Source of the DNA: Victivallaceae bacterium
GTDB taxonomy: Bacteria > Verrucomicrobiota > Lentisphaeria > Victivallales > Victivallaceae
Assembly: GCA_028698975.1 (NCBI GenBank)
Contig: JAQVVK010000009.1
Location: forward strand, 1-22,456
Length of the DNA: 22,456 nucleotides
Direction of reading: 5' to 3'
Positions within the stretch are counted from its first letter, which is position 1, and each line of letters starts with the position of its first letter. Positions 15,696 to 22,456 of the stretch are shown piece by piece. The notes below the pieces were generated by a model. The model made no database searches, had not been told where the DNA came from, and saw only the letters and a program-made list of their open reading frames with translations. Position numbers and translations under genes: made by a program.

Positions 15696-17021
15696 TCACG
15701 GCTCGCGAAATGACTCGTCAAGCCCCTTGATGATCGGGTAAAGGATATACTCGATCAGACGCCGCTGCCCGACTTTGATCTCGGCGGTGGCTTCCATGCC
15801 GGGAATAAGCCGAAAGTTCTTTTCGGTGTTGCGCAAACTGCCGGAAAGCGTGAGATTGACCCGGTAATAACTGCCCGGAGCGGCTTCACCCTGTTCGCGG
15901 CGGTTGAACGTGTTTTCCGAAATCGTGCGCACCACCCCGTCCAGCGTGCCGTAACGCTGGAATTGAAACGCCCCCAGCTTCACTCTCGCCTCCGAATATG
16001 GGTGCACCTTGCCGATGTCCTGCGGACTTAACTCCGCCTCCAGCTCGATGTCGCTGTCGAGCGGCACCAGCGTGATCACCGCCTCGCCCTCGCGCACCGC
16101 CGAACCAATGGCGAAAGCGGCGATCTCGTGCACCACCGCGTCGCAGGGGGCGCGCAGCTCGATATAACTCATAAGCTGCTCGGCCTTCTCGTACTGCATC
16201 TTGTTGGACACCAGCTCGCGGCGTATCTTTACCAGATCCTCTGAGATGCTGTTGAGCCACCCCTCGACAAACGAATTGCGCTCGGCCATGGTCGAGAGCT
16301 TCTCGTGCTCCTGTGCCACCAGCGAATTGCGGAGCTGCTGCACCTGCGACTCGGTCTGCATGCGGTTGACCGCCACGTCGAGAGCTTCCTTGGCCGAACC
16401 GGCCTTCTGATCGCGCAGCTTGATGAACATGGCTTCCATCTCGCGCATCACCTTGAGTATTTCCTCCTGCTTGGCGAGGCTCTCCTGAGTCGATTTGATC
16501 GACACGTCGACGCGTTTCAGGCTCTCCTCAAAGTAACGCATGCGCACGTTGTAGTAGCTTTGGCGTTGTTTGAAGATCGCCAGCTGCCACGCCGCATAAT
16601 TGTGGTTGGCGTTGGCCGGTTTGTACTCCTTGCCCTGAAACTCCGCGCCCAACCGCTCGAATTCAGCGGTGAGGCTGTTGATCTCCGACGCCAGACGATC
16701 GACGTCGGCCTGCGTCAGCTCGGGGTCGAACGTCACCAGCGGCTGGCCTTTTTTGACCGTCTGCCCCTCGCGGACATGCACGGTCTTGATGACCGACCGC
16801 TCCAGAGGTTTCATGGTGACGTTGCGGTTTGAGACCAGCTTGCCCGGTGCGATTACAATGACGTCCACTTCGCCGATGATGGCCCAAGCCACCGCCAGAG
16901 TGAAGATCAAAAGAATCCACCAGATGCCGTTGCGGGCGTACCACGGCAGTTTTTCATACTTTATTTCGAGCGGATCGGGCAGAAACGCGATCGCATCGTT
17001 GTTTGGAGCGTCCTTTTTCAT
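15696..17021 (-). CDS. Type I secretion periplasmic adaptor (HlyD family)
   Basis: 441 residues from the ATG at 17021; a GTG one codon earlier is an alternative. GAAAGG lies eight bases upstream. A short cytosolic N-terminus (1-30), one membrane helix (about 31-50, NGIWWILLIFTLAVAWAIIG), then the first lipoyl half (VHVREGQTVKKGQPLVTFDP), a long coiled-coil hairpin (about 100-290), the second lipoyl half (SYIELRAPCDAVVHEIA) and a beta-barrel ending in the family signature PGMEATAEIKVGQRRLIEYIL. The protein bridges the inner-membrane ABC transporter and an outer-membrane TolC-type channel. Its start overlaps the transporter's stop by one base, so the two are made together. No TolC gene is in the window. 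Confidence 0.93.
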   Translation of the reverse strand: MKKDAPNNDAIAFLPDPLEIKYEKLPWYARNGIWWILLIFTLAVAWAIIGEVDVIVIAPGKLVSNRNVTMKPLERSVIKTVHVREGQTVKKGQPLVTFDPELTQADVDRLASEINSLTAEFERLGAEFQGKEYKPANANHNYAAWQLAIFKQRQSYYNVRMRYFEESLKRVDVSIKSTQESLAKQEEILKVMREMEAMFIKLRDQKAGSAKEALDVAVNRMQTESQVQQLRNSLVAQEHEKLSTMAERNSFVEGWLNSISEDLVKIRRELVSNKMQYEKAEQLMSYIELRAPCDAVVHEIAAFAIGSAVREGEAVITLVPLDSDIELEAELSPQDIGKVHPYSEARVKLGAFQFQRYGTLDGVVRTISENTFNRREQGEAAPGSYYRVNLTLSGSLRNTEKNFRLIPGMEATAEIKVGQRRLIEYILYPIIKGLDESFREP

Positions 17022-19582
17022 CACAGATGCCTTTCAACTTGACGGACCCAGAAGTCGTGGTAAACACCCTCCTGCGCCAGCAATTCCTTGTGGGTTGCGT
17101 ACGCGCTCTTGACGCCCTTGTCGATCACCAGAATCTTGTCGGCTCCGGCCACCATGCTCAAGCGGTGCGAAATGATCAGCACCGTGCGTCCTTTGGCGAT
17201 TGCTCCGAGATTGTCCTGTATGATGGTCTCGCTCTCCGGGTCGAGCGCACTGGTCGCCTCGTCGAAGATCAGCATCGGCGGGTTGGTCAAAAGTGCGCGG
17301 GCGATGGCCAGACGTTGTTTCTGGCCGCCGGAAAGGTTGGAGGCGTTTTCCTCAAGAATGGTGTCATAACCCTGCTGAAGCGTCTGCACAAACTCGTCGG
17401 CTCCGGCCAGCTTGGATACATAGATGATCTCCTCCAGCGTGGCGGTCGGTTTGGTGAGCGAAATGTTTTGCCGCACCGACCCGCTGAAGAAGTAGTTGTC
17501 TTGAAGCACCACCCCGATATTGCTGCGCAGATGCGATTTGGCGATTTCGCGCAAATCGATGCCGTCCAGCTTGATAAGCCCCGATTGCAGCGGGTAAAGC
17601 CCCTGCAGGAGTTTGGTCAGCGTGGTTTTGCCGGATCCGGAACGGCCGACGATGCCGACCGTGCTTCCGGCCGGTATCTCCAAGCTGAGATCCTTTATTA
17701 CGTCGGGCAGCTCGGGGCGGTAGCGAAACGTCACATGTTCAAACGATATATTGCCGTGCAGCGGCTGGCGCACGCCGCCGCCGTCGGACTCCATCTTGGA
17801 GTTCATCACGCAGCCCAGCATCCGCACCGAAAGCGCGACCTGCTGGTATTCGTGGATCAACCCCACCATGCGGACCAACGGGCCGGTGACCCGCCCGGCC
17901 ACCATCTGAAAAGCGATCAATGCACCGATGTGAAGTTCGCCGCGGAAGACCAGTATTGCGCCGATCCAGATGACCGCGATGTTCATCAGCATTTCGAGCA
18001 TCTGGCTGATGCTTCGCGCGGTGAGCGAAATCTGCCCCACCCGAAACATCGCCTTGATCGCCTGAGCGGTGGTGTTGCCCCACTCTTTTTCCTCGACCGG
18101 CTCGATGGCCAGCGATTTTACCGTACGCACGCCGTGGATCGCCTCCACCAGGCGGCTCTGTCTTTTGCCTTCCGCCTGATAGAGATCGTCAAGCCGCCGC
18201 TGAAACGGCTTTATCAGCATGGCGATGACCAGAGCCATCAGCAGTGAGAAGCTCACCACCACCAGCGTCAGCCACATGCTGTAAAGCATCAGAAACGGCA
18301 CGAAGACGATCAAAGAAAAGAGTTCGAGTATGGTGAAGAAGAGGTTGCCGGAGAGGAAGCCGCGAATGCGCTCGGTCTGCTGCATGTGCTTGAGCAGCAC
18401 GCCGGAGGGCATGCGCTCGAAGAACTCGATAGGCAGGTGCATCAGGTGACTGAACGTCCTGAGCGCGGTCGCAATATCGATCTTGTTGGTGGCAAACAAA
18501 AGCAGATAGCCGCGCAGATACTCCATAAGCGCGTTGAACACGATCACCACCACAATACCGATGCCGAGCACGTTGAGCGTGCGAAACGACGCATGCACCA
18601 GCACCTTGTCAACCACCACCTGAAAGAACAGCGGCGTTATCAGCGAGATCGCGGTCATCAGCAGTACGGCCACGGCCACCTTGCCGAAAATGTCCTTGAG
18701 CTTAAAAAATTCCGGCAGAAACCAGCGCAATCCGAACGGCTGATTTTCGTCGGTCAGCTTATAGACCCGCTTCATCAGCACCGCGCGGCCGCTGAATCTC
18801 TCGTCGTATTCGGCCTCGGTCAGAAATTCAAACTGCTGGCCGGGGTGGGTCGAGGTGAATTCGGGATCGACGATCGCCAGCTTGTCTATGGGCTCGTCGT
18901 TGGCTCCCTTGTCGCTGCGCATGCCGCAAAGCACCGCGTAACGGCCGTCGCGCCGAATGCCCACCGCCGGAAACGCATTGCCCATGGTGAGCAGTTTTTT
19001 CCACGGCATTTTGACCAGGCGGTTTTTCAGGCCGCACTCGGTGGCCATTTCCTGAAGGTGGCGGCAATCGAGGTCTTCCTCGCTCACCGCATAATCGTGC
19101 AGCAGCCGGCGTATGTCAAACGCCAGCCCGTGGTGACGGGCGATCGCCGACAGGCAAAATGTCGAACTGTATTTGGCGTTGTCCACCGAGTCGAGCTTGT
19201 GAAACAACACCGCGCGCCCGCTCATGCGCTCCTTGACCTGATCGGTCGGGATGTGAAAGAGCGAGTCTCCGCGATTCATGCCGGGGTCGCTCAACCCGAC
19301 CACGGCGGAATTCGCCAGATTGGCCAGGTTTTGCACCAGCACCCATTCTCCGTTTTTCAGCTCGAGCAGAGCCGGGCCGACATAGGTTGCGGCGGCGGCA
19401 GCCGCATCGTCCACTCTTTCCGGAGAAAACTTCAAGCCATCGGTAAGATCGAACAACGCCTTGATCGCGTCCTCATGATACGCAGCTTCGAATTCCGGAG
19501 TCAGCAGCGCATCGACATTGACATCACGCCTGAGATTCTTTATCAGAATCCGCAGACAATCGATTCCGGTTTGTGAAGGCAT
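17021..19582 (-). CDS. Type I secretion ABC transporter with two tandem degenerate C39-like domains
   Basis: 853 residues, about 140 more than HlyB. The N-terminus holds two C39-like units: residues 1-130, ending VKERMSGRAVLFHK, and 135-273, ending YDERFSGRAVLMKR, each with a helix at the front and a DP turn (GLSDPG; IVDPEF). In the second, by alignment to the peptidase block DCGxAxxxMIARYHG (here KYSSTFCLSAIARHHG), the nucleophile is serine, and the catalytic His of GHFVVL is Tyr (GRYAVL). These are therefore substrate-docking, not cutting, domains, as in HlyB. Six membrane helices span about 298-570. The ATPase domain has Walker A GRSGSGKT (646-653), LSGGQ (750-754), Walker B LIFDE (771-775) and H806. 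It exports a protein through the HlyD homologue directly downstream. Confidence 0.92.
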   Translation of the reverse strand: MPSQTGIDCLRILIKNLRRDVNVDALLTPEFEAAYHEDAIKALFDLTDGLKFSPERVDDAAAAAATYVGPALLELKNGEWVLVQNLANLANSAVVGLSDPGMNRGDSLFHIPTDQVKERMSGRAVLFHKLDSVDNAKYSSTFCLSAIARHHGLAFDIRRLLHDYAVSEEDLDCRHLQEMATECGLKNRLVKMPWKKLLTMGNAFPAVGIRRDGRYAVLCGMRSDKGANDEPIDKLAIVDPEFTSTHPGQQFEFLTEAEYDERFSGRAVLMKRVYKLTDENQPFGLRWFLPEFFKLKDIFGKVAVAVLLMTAISLITPLFFQVVVDKVLVHASFRTLNVLGIGIVVVIVFNALMEYLRGYLLLFATNKIDIATALRTFSHLMHLPIEFFERMPSGVLLKHMQQTERIRGFLSGNLFFTILELFSLIVFVPFLMLYSMWLTLVVVSFSLLMALVIAMLIKPFQRRLDDLYQAEGKRQSRLVEAIHGVRTVKSLAIEPVEEKEWGNTTAQAIKAMFRVGQISLTARSISQMLEMLMNIAVIWIGAILVFRGELHIGALIAFQMVAGRVTGPLVRMVGLIHEYQQVALSVRMLGCVMNSKMESDGGGVRQPLHGNISFEHVTFRYRPELPDVIKDLSLEIPAGSTVGIVGRSGSGKTTLTKLLQGLYPLQSGLIKLDGIDLREIAKSHLRSNIGVVLQDNYFFSGSVRQNISLTKPTATLEEIIYVSKLAGADEFVQTLQQGYDTILEENASNLSGGQKQRLAIARALLTNPPMLIFDEATSALDPESETIIQDNLGAIAKGRTVLIISHRLSMVAGADKILVIDKGVKSAYATHKELLAQEGVYHDFWVRQVERHL

Positions 19583-19597
19583 AAAAAATCCGTTTCA

Positions 19598-19669
19598 ATA
19601 ATATAATATGATATATGTGTACTCAATGACTCGTGGGGTTAAAATACTACCGATTTTCGGGTTATGCAA
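19598..19669 (-). promoter_or_regulatory. Probable promoter region of the type I secretion genes
   Basis: This AT-rich gap contains two candidate sigma-70 promoters on the minus strand, each with a 17-base spacer: TTGCAT (19669-19664) with TATTTT (19646-19641), and TTGAGT (19626-19621) with TATTAT (19603-19598, five of six). The second would start only about eight bases before the ATG at 19582, where the ribosome binding site is poor. A small palindrome CCGATTTTCGG (19650-19660) sits in the spacer of the first and could be an operator. Confidence 0.4.
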
Positions 19670-19685
19670 GTTTTTGTAAAAAAAA

Positions 19686-20279
19686 TCATGTTTTTTTTGA
19701 AAAAACCACGCCCGCTCTCTTTTCCAGATCGCTTTGACGGTAATGCAGACGCGCCATAAAGTCGGCCATGCGCAACTTGCCGTCGGCGCGCACCCGCGCC
19801 CGCACCGGCCTGCCGCCCGGCTCGGTCAAGAGGATATCTTTCCCGAAACGGGTGACTTCAAGTTTTGCGGCGTCGCGCTTGGGCCAGCAGAGGATCAGCG
19901 GCTTCGCCAGAAAATGCGCCGCCGCCAGCCGGATGAATCTGCGGAGCCGGTGCTGCGCTCCGGTGAGCCGCCCCGCCCATCCGCGACGCACCGGCAGCAC
20001 CCGGGTGCCGCGCTCAATGGCGACGGCAAGATAAAGCGGGCTTTCCGGCGGAACCGGCCGCGCGTCCGGAGCCGGGTTGTTGTCGCCCCGTGTGATCCAG
20101 CCATTTCCGGTGCGGCGGAGCGCGCGGTGAATGGTCGCCTCGGCGTCGCCGGTCAAGTGAAAAATAATCACGTCGCCGGGACGAACCTGGTCAAACCCGA
20201 TCTCCACCCCTTCGATCACGTCGTCCGGGCGGAATTCGCGGCGCATGCTTGCGCCGTGATAGAAAAACTTTTTTTTCAT
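19686..20279 (-). CDS. S24/S26-family signal-peptidase-like protein
   Basis: 197 residues. The ATG at 20279 overlaps the stop of the ABC gene (ATGA); GGAG lies upstream. The first 75 residues carry the S26 fold's signature boxes: GASMRREFRPDD with Ser11, VRPGDVIIFHL (32-42), TIHRALRR with His51, and ITRGDNN with Asp66. In place of the lysine of bacterial leader peptidases there is the HR pair seen in SipW/Sec11-type enzymes, so a Ser-His mechanism is likely. No membrane helix precedes the catalytic serine, unlike ordinary signal peptidases. The C-terminal ~110 residues are basic, with a hydrophobic helix near 120-135. It probably trims a leader from the substrate of the neighbouring ABC exporter or PqqD-guided pathway. 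Runs of eight A occur right after the start codon and before the stop. Confidence 0.65.
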   Translation of the reverse strand: MKKKFFYHGASMRREFRPDDVIEGVEIGFDQVRPGDVIIFHLTGDAEATIHRALRRTGNGWITRGDNNPAPDARPVPPESPLYLAVAIERGTRVLPVRRGWAGRLTGAQHRLRRFIRLAAAHFLAKPLILCWPKRDAAKLEVTRFGKDILLTEPGGRPVRARVRADGKLRMADFMARLHYRQSDLEKRAGVVFSKKT

Positions 20280-21967
20280 GCGTTTGCCGCTCCGGACTTC
20301 AGCTCGATCTTTTTGGCAAAGCGGCACACCGTGCTTTCCCGGTGCGAAATCGCCAGCACCGTCCTGTCGCGGTAGACTTCGTCGATCAGGTCGAGCAGCA
20401 GTTTTGCATTGGCATCGTCAAGATTGGCGGTGGATTCGTCCAAAATCAAAATGTCGCAGTCGCGCAGAAGTTCGCGCGCCGTCGCCAGCCGCAGCCGCTC
20501 GCCCACCGAGAAGTTGGCGGCGTTTTCCCACACCGGCGAGGCAAGGCCGTCCGGCTGTTTCTTCAGCAGTTCGCCGGCTCCGGATCGCTCAAGCGCGGCG
20601 ACCAGCTGGTCGTCGGTCGTACCGTCCGGCGCGCCGTAGAGCAGGTTTTCGCGCAATGTGCCGGCAAAGAATTCGCTCACCTGGCTCAAGTAGCCGATCC
20701 GGCGGCGATAGGATTCCTGCTCGTAGTCGCCCACTTCGACGCCATCGACCCGCACGCTGCCCGAGGTGGGCCGGTACAAACCCAGCAGCAGCGCGGCGAG
20801 TGTGCTTTTACCGCTCCCGCTCGGACCGACCAGCACCGCTTTGTCGCCCGGCGCAAGTTCAAAAGAGACCCGTTCAAACACCGCCTTGCCCGGAGTGTAG
20901 GCAAAGCCGCAGTCGCGTACTGAAATCGCGCCTTTCAGGTGGCCGGTCACGGGGTGGCAGTCGGCGTGTTCTTCCGGCATAAGTTCAAGCAGTTGCAGCA
21001 ACCGCCGCGCCGCCGCCAGCGATTGCTGCAAATTGACTGACACGGCTCCCAGCGACTGCACTGGCGTGAAAACATAACCCATGTAACAGACCAGTGCCCA
21101 GAGCTTGCCCAGCGACCACTCTCCGGCGATAATGAGGCGCATCCCGACGAAGAAAAGCAGCAAATAACAGATGCCGGGCAGCACCGCCAACAGCAGCCGG
21201 AAGCCGACGTTGAGCCGGAAGCGGTTGCGCTGGATTGTCCGGATCGAATCCAGCCGTAAATCCAGCCGCTTTCCCGCCTCGCGTTCGGCGGAGCTGGCCT
21301 TGACCAGTGTAATATTGTGTAGTGCGTCATAGACCGAGCGGTTTGATTCGGCCCGTTCTTCGCAGAGTTCGAGCGACAGCTTGAACTGTCTGTCGCTGAA
21401 GTATTTCACCAGAAGCCAGTAAATCGGAGCGATCGCAAGCATGCCCAGCGCGATCCGCCAGTCAAAGACGGCGATCATCGCCATGCCGCCGGCCAGAGTT
21501 AGCGAGTTTCGTATGCCGACCGGCGTACCCGCCGAGAAGAAATAACCGCAGCGGTCGATGTCGCCCATGAGCCGCCCGGAGAGATAGCCTCCTCCCAACT
21601 GCGAAATACTGTTGGCCGGCAGCCCCAGCAGACGCGTAAGCAAACGCCGTTTGAGCGAAATAAGCACCGCGGTATTGAGCATGCTTATGATGTATCCCTC
21701 GGCGACCGAGAGCAGGCGTATCGACGCGACGGCTCCGGCGGTCAGCACAAAGAAGATCATCGCGTCGTGAAGTTCGCGGCGGGTGAGACTGTCGATGAAC
21801 TGCTTTTGAAACACCGGCGCGCACAATCCGGCCACGGCGGCCAGCACCACCACGAGGCCGAAAAGCGTGAAACGCCCGCGTTCCGCCGTGATTTCGGGGC
21901 GGAGCAGTTTCCACAGCCCGGAGACCGGCAGTCTGGTCAACTCGGATTTTTTGCCGGTCTCATTCAT
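20276..21967 (-). CDS. ABC exporter, fused permease and ATPase
   Basis: 563 residues. I use the ATG at 21967, one base after the PqqD stop; upstream in-frame starts would run inside that gene. Six membrane helices lie in about 33-310, with coupling-helix text such as NSISQLGGGYLSGRLMGDID. The ATPase domain has Walker A GPSGSGKS (381-388), Q429, Walker B LILDE (507-511), D-loop ANLDD and H542. The signature motif is FSVGE (486-490) rather than LSGGQ, with RLRLATAREL after it. It exports an unknown, probably peptide, substrate from the cytosol as a homodimer. There is no C39 peptidase domain, which fits the separate signal-peptidase-like gene directly downstream (ATGA overlap). Confidence 0.88.
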   Translation of the reverse strand: MNETGKKSELTRLPVSGLWKLLRPEITAERGRFTLFGLVVVLAAVAGLCAPVFQKQFIDSLTRRELHDAMIFFVLTAGAVASIRLLSVAEGYIISMLNTAVLISLKRRLLTRLLGLPANSISQLGGGYLSGRLMGDIDRCGYFFSAGTPVGIRNSLTLAGGMAMIAVFDWRIALGMLAIAPIYWLLVKYFSDRQFKLSLELCEERAESNRSVYDALHNITLVKASSAEREAGKRLDLRLDSIRTIQRNRFRLNVGFRLLLAVLPGICYLLLFFVGMRLIIAGEWSLGKLWALVCYMGYVFTPVQSLGAVSVNLQQSLAAARRLLQLLELMPEEHADCHPVTGHLKGAISVRDCGFAYTPGKAVFERVSFELAPGDKAVLVGPSGSGKSTLAALLLGLYRPTSGSVRVDGVEVGDYEQESYRRRIGYLSQVSEFFAGTLRENLLYGAPDGTTDDQLVAALERSGAGELLKKQPDGLASPVWENAANFSVGERLRLATARELLRDCDILILDESTANLDDANAKLLLDLIDEVYRDRTVLAISHRESTVCRFAKKIELKSGAANA

Positions 21968-21968
21968 T

Positions 21969-22223
21969 TCAGGCGAGGTATCCCCGGCCGGCCAGATCCG
22001 CAATGAATTTTTTTACATCGGCATCGATGTTGGCCGGAGTTTCGCCGCCGCAGGCCGCCTTCAGCTCGCTTACGATCCGGTCGAACTCCTTTCCGGCGAC
22101 GATGGCTTTCCAGATGAAGCAGCCGGTCTGGTTCAGACCGAAGACCTGTCCGTCCTCCGGATTGAAAATGTTGGCGGTGCCGTCGAATTCCTCTTTGAAT
22201 ACCAGGTCGGGGTTGGTTTTCAC
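21969..22223 (-). CDS. PqqD-family protein (peptide-chaperone/RRE fold)
   Basis: 84 residues, the typical PqqD length. It starts with GTG at 22223; the GTGA overlap with the stop of the upstream gene and a GAAGGGA site support this. The pattern fits PqqD: an N-terminal FKEEFDGTANIF strand pair, QVFGLNQTGCFIWKAI (the 'LN.TG..IW' helix), FDRIVSELKAAC, then DVKKFIADLAGRGYL at the end. PqqD-like domains bind leader peptides in RiPP pathways and also occur beside HprK-related kinases and nucleotidyltransferases in less understood systems. No precursor peptide is visible in this window. Translationally coupled to both neighbours. Confidence 0.8.
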   Translation of the reverse strand: MKTNPDLVFKEEFDGTANIFNPEDGQVFGLNQTGCFIWKAIVAGKEFDRIVSELKAACGGETPANIDADVKKFIADLAGRGYLA

Positions 22224-22456
22224 GATACGATCCCTTCGGTTATGACACGGGCGGAATCTCCGGTCAAGGTGGCGGCCAGCCGCCAGGCCGGTAGCGTTTC
22301 CGCGATTTGTTCGGCGAATGAAAATCCTTTACGCATCAGGGCTTCTTTGACTTCGCGCTCCTCGCACCCGGCCAAAAAACGCGGCAGGTCGCAGGTCGCC
22401 GGAGTCAGTCCGCGCAGTGCGGTGGGGCGGTCGACATGGTGCAGCGCGTCGACCCC
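22220..22456 (-). CDS. C-terminus of a possible HprK-related kinase (partial)
   Basis: Only the last 78 residues are in the window; the reading frame is open to the right edge and ends in a TGA at 22220 that overlaps the PqqD start. The segment reads VDALHHVDRPTALRGLTPATCD, then FSFAEQIAETLPAWRLAATL and a final SARVITEGIVS (parts shown). A helix after which comes 'LPawrL' near the C-terminus is what HprK/PEPCK-fold kinase relatives in PqqD clusters often show ('vPvyrL'). The P-loop part lies outside, so this remains a guess from pattern and context. Other possibilities are a different PqqD partner such as a nucleotidyltransferase. Confidence 0.4.
   Translation of the reverse strand, partial: GVDALHHVDRPTALRGLTPATCDLPRFLAGCEEREVKEALMRKGFSFAEQIAETLPAWRLAATLTGDSARVITEGIVS

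Noticed and set aside
17003..18247. Long plus-strand open frame opposite the type I secretion ATPase
   Set aside because: The ABC transporter frame contains all ATPase motifs; the opposite product is His/Arg/Gln-rich shadow sequence.
17021..19582. Bacteriocin-type transporter with active C39 peptidase
   Set aside because: Both catalytic positions (Cys and His) appear replaced, and a HlyD adaptor without a GG-leader peptide nearby fits RTX-type secretion better.
1..22456. CRISPR array or insertion sequence
   Set aside because: No regularly spaced repeats and no transposase-like protein were seen.

Overview
The window is a densely coded, GC-rich stretch (roughly 60% G+C by eye) from a Gram-negative bacterium. 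The signs are three lipoproteins with clear lipoboxes, an HlyD-type periplasmic adaptor, strong AGGAG-type ribosome binding sites and many ATGA or GTGA stop/start overlaps. The mix of a GKRP/MurQ-like double-SIS protein, an ADP-ribosylglycohydrolase-family protein, and PqqD and S24/S26-peptidase-like genes next to an ABC exporter would suit a PVC-group organism such as Lentisphaerota. That placement is inference from gene content only; there is no rRNA or other marker here.

Left part (1-3700): the 5' end of a lipoprotein gene runs off the left edge on the minus strand. Next to it is a tRNA-Gly(CCC) gene on the plus strand. A three-gene minus-strand unit follows (3631 to 429): a thioredoxin-fold protein that has lost its CXXC, a double-SIS protein and a small lipoprotein.

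Middle (3700-14430): a short intergenic region with divergent promoters feeds a plus-strand unit: PqiC-like lipoprotein, XerD-type recombinase, NIF3, ADP-ribosylglycohydrolase-like protein, HAD hydrolase. It runs tail-to-tail into a tightly packed seven-gene minus-strand unit (14365 to 8109): LOG-family protein, two half-size YeeE/YedE-like membrane proteins, recN, an RlmD/TrmA-family RNA methyltransferase, radC and prmC. Most of this is housekeeping.

Right part (14460-22456): the accessory region, all on the minus strand. In transcription order: the C-terminus of a possible HprK-related kinase (cut by the window edge), a PqqD-family protein, an ABC exporter, an S24/S26 signal-peptidase-like protein, then after an AT-rich promoter region a type I secretion ABC transporter with two degenerate C39-like domains in tandem, its HlyD adaptor, an intrinsic terminator, and a family 2 glycosyltransferase. 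The first four genes are joined by 4-nt overlaps or a 1-nt gap. They look like a peptide-handling and export module related in layout to HprK-kinase/PqqD systems, physically joined to a type I secretion system. No substrate peptide, RTX protein or TolC-like outer membrane protein lies in the window, so what is exported is unknown.
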